A DNA stretch of 26,004 bases from the NCBI GenBank assembly GCA_030612585.1, contig JAUWNP010000047.1, forward strand, positions 1 through 26,004, given 5' to 3'. Under the pieces are notes generated by a model. That model made no database searches and was not told where the DNA came from. It saw only the letters and a program-made list of their open reading frames with translations. Positions 23,527-26,004 of the stretch are shown one piece after another. Positions within the stretch are counted from its first letter, which is position 1; each line of letters opens with the position of its first letter. Made by a program: the position numbers and the translations under genes. The stretch is from Anaerolineae bacterium (lineage in GTDB: Bacteria; Chloroflexota; Anaerolineae; B4-G1).

Positions 23527-25236
23527 TTACCGTGGCAACAATTCAGCTCGCCGTTCCGGCGTGTAGGTGTCAATGATCCGGGGGGTGATACCATTGGCCC
23601 GGATGACGTCGGCGTAGAGGTCGGCGCTGCGGCGCGATGTGCGGGCCTGGGTTTCGGGATCAAGCGCGAAAAGGCCAAAGCGTAGTGCCCACCCCTCGGC
23701 CCACTCAAAGTTATCCACCAGAGTCCAGTGGTAGTAGCCCATCACCGGGTAGCACAACTGGATCGCGCGCCACATCTGGTGCAGGTGGGTCAGGAGGTAG
23801 CGGGGCCGCTGGTCGTCGTCATCGTCTGGAATGCCATTCTCCGTTACGTAGATGGGCAGACCCAGGCGTGCCAACCCCTGGAGACTGCGGAACATCCCAC
23901 GGGGATAGAACTCACCGTAGCCGCCGTCGAGCAACTCGGCGTCGTCGGCGTGCAGGCGGCGGCTGAAGAGCGTCTGACTCTGCGTGTAGTCGAAAGTGAC
24001 CAGGTCACGAGTGTAGTAGTTGAGGCCAATCCAGTCGAGCGTGTGCCGCAGTTTCCAGGCCAGACCGAGACCCAGCGGGAGCGTCCAACGCCCCTTGGTC
24101 AACGCGGTCAGGATGTTCTGGTTGTAGACCTTGTCCACCATCCGGGCGACGCGGCGATCCGGCAGGGAGTGGGGAGTGTACGGGTCAAAAATGCGCATGT
24201 TGTGGGCGAAGCCAACGCGAGCCTGGGATTGGAGTGCGTGGATCTCCCGGTAGGCGGCGGCGTGGCCCGCAAGGAGGTGGCGGATGACGCGCATCGCCGC
24301 CTGGAAATCGGATTCGCCGGGGAGGAAGACGCCCTCCAGGTAGCCCATGTAGCCATAGACATTGGGCTCATTGATGGTACACCACAGATCGCAGTGCTCG
24401 CCCAGCGACTCGACGACCCGGCGCACGAAACGGGCAAAGAGCGAGATGGACTCCGGGTTCTCCCATCCACCCCGTTCGGCCAGCCAGCAGGGGTTGGTGA
24501 AATGGTGGAGGGTGACCATGGGCTCAATGTTCCGCTCGCGCAGGCCCCGCAGCATCTGGCCGTACCGTTCCAGCGCGGAATCGTCGAACTCGCCAGCGCG
24601 GGGCTCAATACGCGACCATTCGACTGAGAGACGAAGTGCGTTCAGACCCAGTTCGGCGGCGCGGTCGAAGTCAGCCTCAGCGTTCTCCCACCAGTTGCAG
24701 GCCAGCCCAGACTTGTGTCCGTCTTTGATGTGGCCCTCCTGCTGCTCCCAGGCCCACCAGTCGTTGTTGGTGTTGTTGCCCTCGACCTGGTGGGCAGCGG
24801 TGGCGACACCCCACTTGAAGTCGCTGGGAAAGTGGAACGTGGCCTCGGGCATAGAGATTCTTGCAGGAACGACGCCGGTTGGGCGGCCTGTTCGAAGCGG
24901 TTCCAAGGGTTTGGGTTGGGCCAGCGGTTCAACCTCTGCAGCCACTCGTTCAAGGGCAGGCCCTTCGGCTGTGCTCAGGACAGGCCCTTCGGCTGCACTC
25001 AGGGCAGGCCTGGCCTCGACTTCGTCAAGCGCGACCTTGACCTCCCCCTGAGCCAACCCGGGGGATGGCTCATCTCTCTCCTGGTCCATCCATTCCGTAT
25101 CCACGCCTTCGAATGGATCATGGCCCAGGACTTCAATGGACGGTTCACCCTCCTCCCGCTCCATCCATTCCATGTCCATGCCTGCGAATGGATCATGGCC
25201 TAGTACCTTGTCAGACTCTTGTTTTCCTTTAGCCAT
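23527..25236 (-). CDS. GH1 glycosidase fused to an N-terminal repeat peptide of a ParA-linked gene
   Basis: Residues about 129-569 form a complete GH1 barrel: acid/base E290 in WCTINEPN, nucleophile E466 in YVTENG and the start FPSDFKWGVATAAHQVEG. GH1 enzymes hydrolyse beta-glucosides or beta-galactosides. The first 60 residues carry two tandem copies of VLGHDPFxGxDxEWM, unlike any GH1 start. They resemble small acidic proteins I recall downstream of ParA in Chloroflexota. Between the two parts lie two 24-bp units (24958-25005) of the GTCCTGAGC repeat family. The ORF is continuous and its start overlaps the ParA stop by eight bases. M129, the likely native GH1 start, has no good Shine-Dalgarno. 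This is most simply a chimera. Confidence 0.85.
   Translation of the reverse strand: MAKGKQESDKVLGHDPFAGMDMEWMEREEGEPSIEVLGHDPFEGVDTEWMDQERDEPSPGLAQGEVKVALDEVEARPALSAAEGPVLSTAEGPALERVAAEVEPLAQPKPLEPLRTGRPTGVVPARISMPEATFHFPSDFKWGVATAAHQVEGNNTNNDWWAWEQQEGHIKDGHKSGLACNWWENAEADFDRAAELGLNALRLSVEWSRIEPRAGEFDDSALERYGQMLRGLRERNIEPMVTLHHFTNPCWLAERGGWENPESISLFARFVRRVVESLGEHCDLWCTINEPNVYGYMGYLEGVFLPGESDFQAAMRVIRHLLAGHAAAYREIHALQSQARVGFAHNMRIFDPYTPHSLPDRRVARMVDKVYNQNILTALTKGRWTLPLGLGLAWKLRHTLDWIGLNYYTRDLVTFDYTQSQTLFSRRLHADDAELLDGGYGEFYPRGMFRSLQGLARLGLPIYVTENGIPDDDDDQRPRYLLTHLHQMWRAIQLCYPVMGYYHWTLVDNFEWAEGWALRFGLFALDPETQARTSRRSADLYADVIRANGITPRIIDTYTPERRAELLPR
24958..25005 (-). repeat. Two 24-bp units of the GTCCTGAGC family at the fusion junction of the GH1 gene
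   Basis: On the coding strand the units are 25005-24982 and 24981-24958, reading in frame as SAAEGPVLSTAEGPAL. They belong to the family of the four units at 18535-18627 and are read in the same frame and orientation relative to the gene. They lie in the linker between the ParA-linked peptide and the GH1 domain. Confidence 0.9.
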
Positions 25237-25984
25237 CGCGAAGAACCCTCTCTACCAGACGTTTATAGTCAGTCGCGCCAGTGCTGCGGGGCGAATACTC
25301 ATAGATGGTCTTATGGTGACTGGGCGCTTCGGAAACCCTTACGTTCGCCCGGATCGGTTCGGTCACCCTGTTGGCAAAGCGACGGTGCAAGATCCCCAGA
25401 ACCTCACGATCCTGTCGCAACCGGGCGTGATAGAGCGTTGGAATGATCAGGTAAAACCGAATGCGATGTCCGGGTATCTGGCCGATATTCTTCAGTGTCG
25501 CGATCACCTGCCGGATCCCTATCAGCGCCATGTAGCCCATTGAGACTGGCACGATCAGTTCTCGGACGTATAGTAGGCCGCTCTCACTCAAGAGGCTGGC
25601 CGAAGGCGAGAAGTCGAGAATGACGTAGTCATACTCGTCCTCCAGGCCACGCAACTTGCTGACCAGTGTTCGCCTGGCCCTCCGGCTATCGTCCATGCGC
25701 CACAACTCTCCCTCGGCCTGAAGCAGGTTGCCATCGCTGGCGATGAGATCGAGGTTGTCCCGCGCCTGGACGATGCAGGCCTGCCGTTCTGCTTGACCTA
25801 ACAACAGATGGGCCAGGGAATAGGTATAGTGTATGCCCAGGTACGTCGCCAGGCTGCCCTGGGCATCCAGGTCAATACACAGAACGCGCGCTCCGCGCGA
25901 GGCCAGGCCAGCACCCAGGCTCACCACCGTGGTCGTTTTGCCTGTGCCTCCTTTATAGTTCAGCACACCAATGATCCTGCCCAT
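25229..25984 (-). CDS. ParA-family ATPase
   Basis: The 251-residue protein begins MGRIIGVLNYKGGTGKTTT with a deviant Walker A (KGGTGKTT, 11-18), Walker A' VLCIDLDAQGSL and YDYVILDFSPSASLLS. This is the single-domain ParA/Soj/MinD-like class that segregates chromosomes or plasmids or positions protein complexes on the nucleoid. No ParB gene is in the window and the next gene is the GH1 chimera, which overlaps by eight bases. Its partner would be the acidic repeat peptide at the start of that chimera. Positioning of a protein cluster, rather than DNA segregation, is therefore possible. The start at 25984 lies just before the right edge and the Shine-Dalgarno region is only partly visible (AAGG about 12 nt upstream). 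Confidence 0.87.
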   Translation of the reverse strand: MGRIIGVLNYKGGTGKTTTVVSLGAGLASRGARVLCIDLDAQGSLATYLGIHYTYSLAHLLLGQAERQACIVQARDNLDLIASDGNLLQAEGELWRMDDSRRARRTLVSKLRGLEDEYDYVILDFSPSASLLSESGLLYVRELIVPVSMGYMALIGIRQVIATLKNIGQIPGHRIRFYLIIPTLYHARLRQDREVLGILHRRFANRVTEPIRANVRVSEAPSHHKTIYEYSPRSTGATDYKRLVERVLRDG

Positions 25985-26004
25985 CTCGTTTTTTTTTCCT
26001 TGCC

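Overview
The window looks like a chromosomal segment of a GC-rich, uncultured-type Chloroflexota bacterium, perhaps Anaerolineae-like. This is inferred from the gene mix (GH38 mannosidase, ChbG/YdjC deacetylase, ParA, Nudix-GNAT fusion) and from the many short palindromic and low-complexity repeats inside and between genes. No rRNA or ribosomal protein is present to settle the taxonomy.

Layout. Positions 1-71 hold the start of a minus-strand small gene that resembles an antitoxin. It is followed on the plus strand by a double-ATPase ABC/ECF-type subunit (168-1844). After a compact cruciform-forming repeat (1839-2000) comes a long minus-strand operon read from 14324 down to 2049. In transcription order it encodes a SNF2-type helicase with a C-terminal DUF3883-like domain, an OLD/RecF-like AAA ATPase, a putative TOPRIM-like partner, a small Chloroflexota-type protein, a GGCT-fold protein, a DUF1156 DNA methyltransferase, a GxxExxY PD-(D/E)XK protein in its own repeat-bounded cassette, and a DUF499 ATPase. 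Most joints are 1-4 nt start/stop overlaps, so the genes are probably co-translated. This is most likely a methylation-linked anti-phage or restriction-like island.

From 14559 to 20849 the plus strand carries a salvage cluster: HAD-IIA phosphatase, metallo-beta-lactamase-fold hydrolase, GH38 alpha-mannosidase, nucleoside hydrolase and ChbG/YdjC deacetylase. A consensus promoter then drives an Rrf2 Fe-S regulator and a TauE/SafE permease. A tRNA-Ser(GGA) gene and a strong hairpin separate these from a minus-strand block: Nudix-GNAT fusion, GH1 glycosidase and ParA.

The most striking feature is that short repeats (palindromes or tandem units) sit in frame inside many unrelated proteins: the ABC ATPase (two), helicase, HAD phosphatase, mannosidase (three), GH1, and possibly the DUF499 ATPase. 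Two families occur twice at distant loci, so these are dispersed elements rather than local slippage. One lies at the junction that fuses a ParA-associated repeat peptide to a GH1 enzyme. A separate family of CACGGAT repeats brackets the GxxExxY cassette inside the defence operon, as expected of a small mobile unit.
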